Shown here in pieces: positions 6,336 to 6,733 of a stretch of DNA of 6,733 nucleotides (its first letter is position 1; every line of letters starts with the position of its first letter). Location of the stretch: contig RFJS01000177.1 in the NCBI GenBank assembly GCA_003694825.1, positions 1 to 6,733 on the forward strand, read 5' to 3'. The stretch comes from Verrucomicrobiota bacterium. Its GTDB lineage: Bacteria > Verrucomicrobiota > Verrucomicrobiia > Opitutales > Opitutaceae. Under the pieces are notes generated by a model. That model was not told the DNA's origin, did no database searches, and saw nothing but the letters and a program-made list of their open reading frames with translations. Position numbers and translations under genes: made by a program.

Positions 6336-6733
6336 TCAGTTTGCCGCGGGGGAGCCGCCGGAGGAAGCTCCGCCCTGTTTGCCGCGGCGATTGCGGTTCC
6401 GGCCGCCGCGACGGCGCCGCCGGCGTTTGGGACGATCGGTGCCATCGGAGGCCGCGGCGTTGCTCTTCGCGGGTTGCGGATGGGGCCGGGCCGTTTCGGC
6501 CGGGCCGGACGCTTCCTCGGTGTCGGATCCGGCACCGAAGACGGTCTTCATCCAACCGAGGAGCCCGGAGGGTTTCTTTTCGGTGGATGAGGTATCCGTG
6601 CGCTCACGCCGGGCCCGGGCCGCGTCGCGGGCGTAGCTGCGATCGCGCGAGGGTTTGAATTCCTGAACGGCACTCCGCCGCGGTTCGGCCGGCGCGTCCT
6701 CGAAACGGATCCGCGAAGCCGATTCGGCAGGGC
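6336..6733 (-). CDS. Hypothetical protein with arginine-rich basic tail, N-terminal part beyond the window
   Basis: The last 131 codons of a longer gene, open at the right edge and ending in TGA at 6336-6338. The fragment is low in hydrophobic residues and looks disordered. It begins with an acidic/basic mix (PAESASRIRFEDAPAEPRR) and then a charged stretch, FKPSRDRSYARDAARARRER. One short amphipathic or hydrophobic patch follows (KKPSGLLGWMKTVFG), then a Pro/Ala/Glu/Ser-rich spacer. The end is a run of six arginines in PKRRRRRRGGRNRNRRGKQGG, closed by a small Ser/Gly/Ala end. Such tails are typical of RNA-binding proteins: DEAD-box helicases, RNase E/G-like proteins, PSP1-domain proteins and other ribosome- or RNA-associated factors. 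No diagnostic domain is visible, so no function is assigned. The terminator at 6240-6268 fits its transcript end. The frame is supported by the natural stop, that terminator and consistent composition. Confidence 0.75.
   Translation of the reverse strand, partial: PAESASRIRFEDAPAEPRRSAVQEFKPSRDRSYARDAARARRERTDTSSTEKKPSGLLGWMKTVFGAGSDTEEASGPAETARPHPQPAKSNAAASDGTDRPKRRRRRRGGRNRNRRGKQGGASSGGSPAAN

Overview
The window is G+C-rich (about two thirds by eye). It holds two complete housekeeping genes, most of one very large secreted-enzyme gene, and the end of one unrecognised gene. The mix fits a Gram-negative environmental bacterium that degrades polysaccharides. The secreted GH71-like enzyme with a Gly/Ser-linked C-terminus and the repeated CCCCnnGGGG promoter sites suggest Verrucomicrobiota, perhaps Opitutaceae. 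That placement is an inference from gene content and style, not from a marker gene.

Layout: (1) Positions 1-3107, minus strand: the first 1035 codons of a secreted multidomain enzyme. It has a signal peptide, a GH71-like (endo-1,3-alpha-glucanase type) domain, a bacterial Ig-like domain, two beta-rich regions, an SGNH/GDSL esterase domain with a complete catalytic set, and a Gly/Ser linker that runs off the left edge. (2) Positions 3108-3320: a divergent intergenic region with four imperfect palindromic repeats about 21-25 bp apart. They look like a tandem operator in front of the enzyme gene. (3) Positions 3321-4739, plus strand: xseA, the large subunit of exodeoxyribonuclease VII. (4) Positions 4740-4901: a short convergent spacer. 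(5) Positions 4902-6203, minus strand: murA, the first committed enzyme of peptidoglycan synthesis, with the fosfomycin-target cysteine. (6) Positions 6240-6268: a strong intrinsic terminator reading on the minus strand. (7) Positions 6336-6733, minus strand: the last 131 codons of a protein with an extremely arginine-rich tail, not recognised.

xseA (DNA repair) and murA (cell wall) are core genes and share no pathway with the secreted enzyme. The enzyme gene looks like a separately regulated accessory unit. Its two activities, a glycoside hydrolase and an esterase on one chain, suggest attack on an acylated polysaccharide. The tandem operator suggests the gene is induced or coordinated with other genes carrying the same sites. 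The most distinctive parts of the window are that enzyme architecture and the operator array. I saw no RNA gene, CRISPR array, insertion sequence or phage gene.
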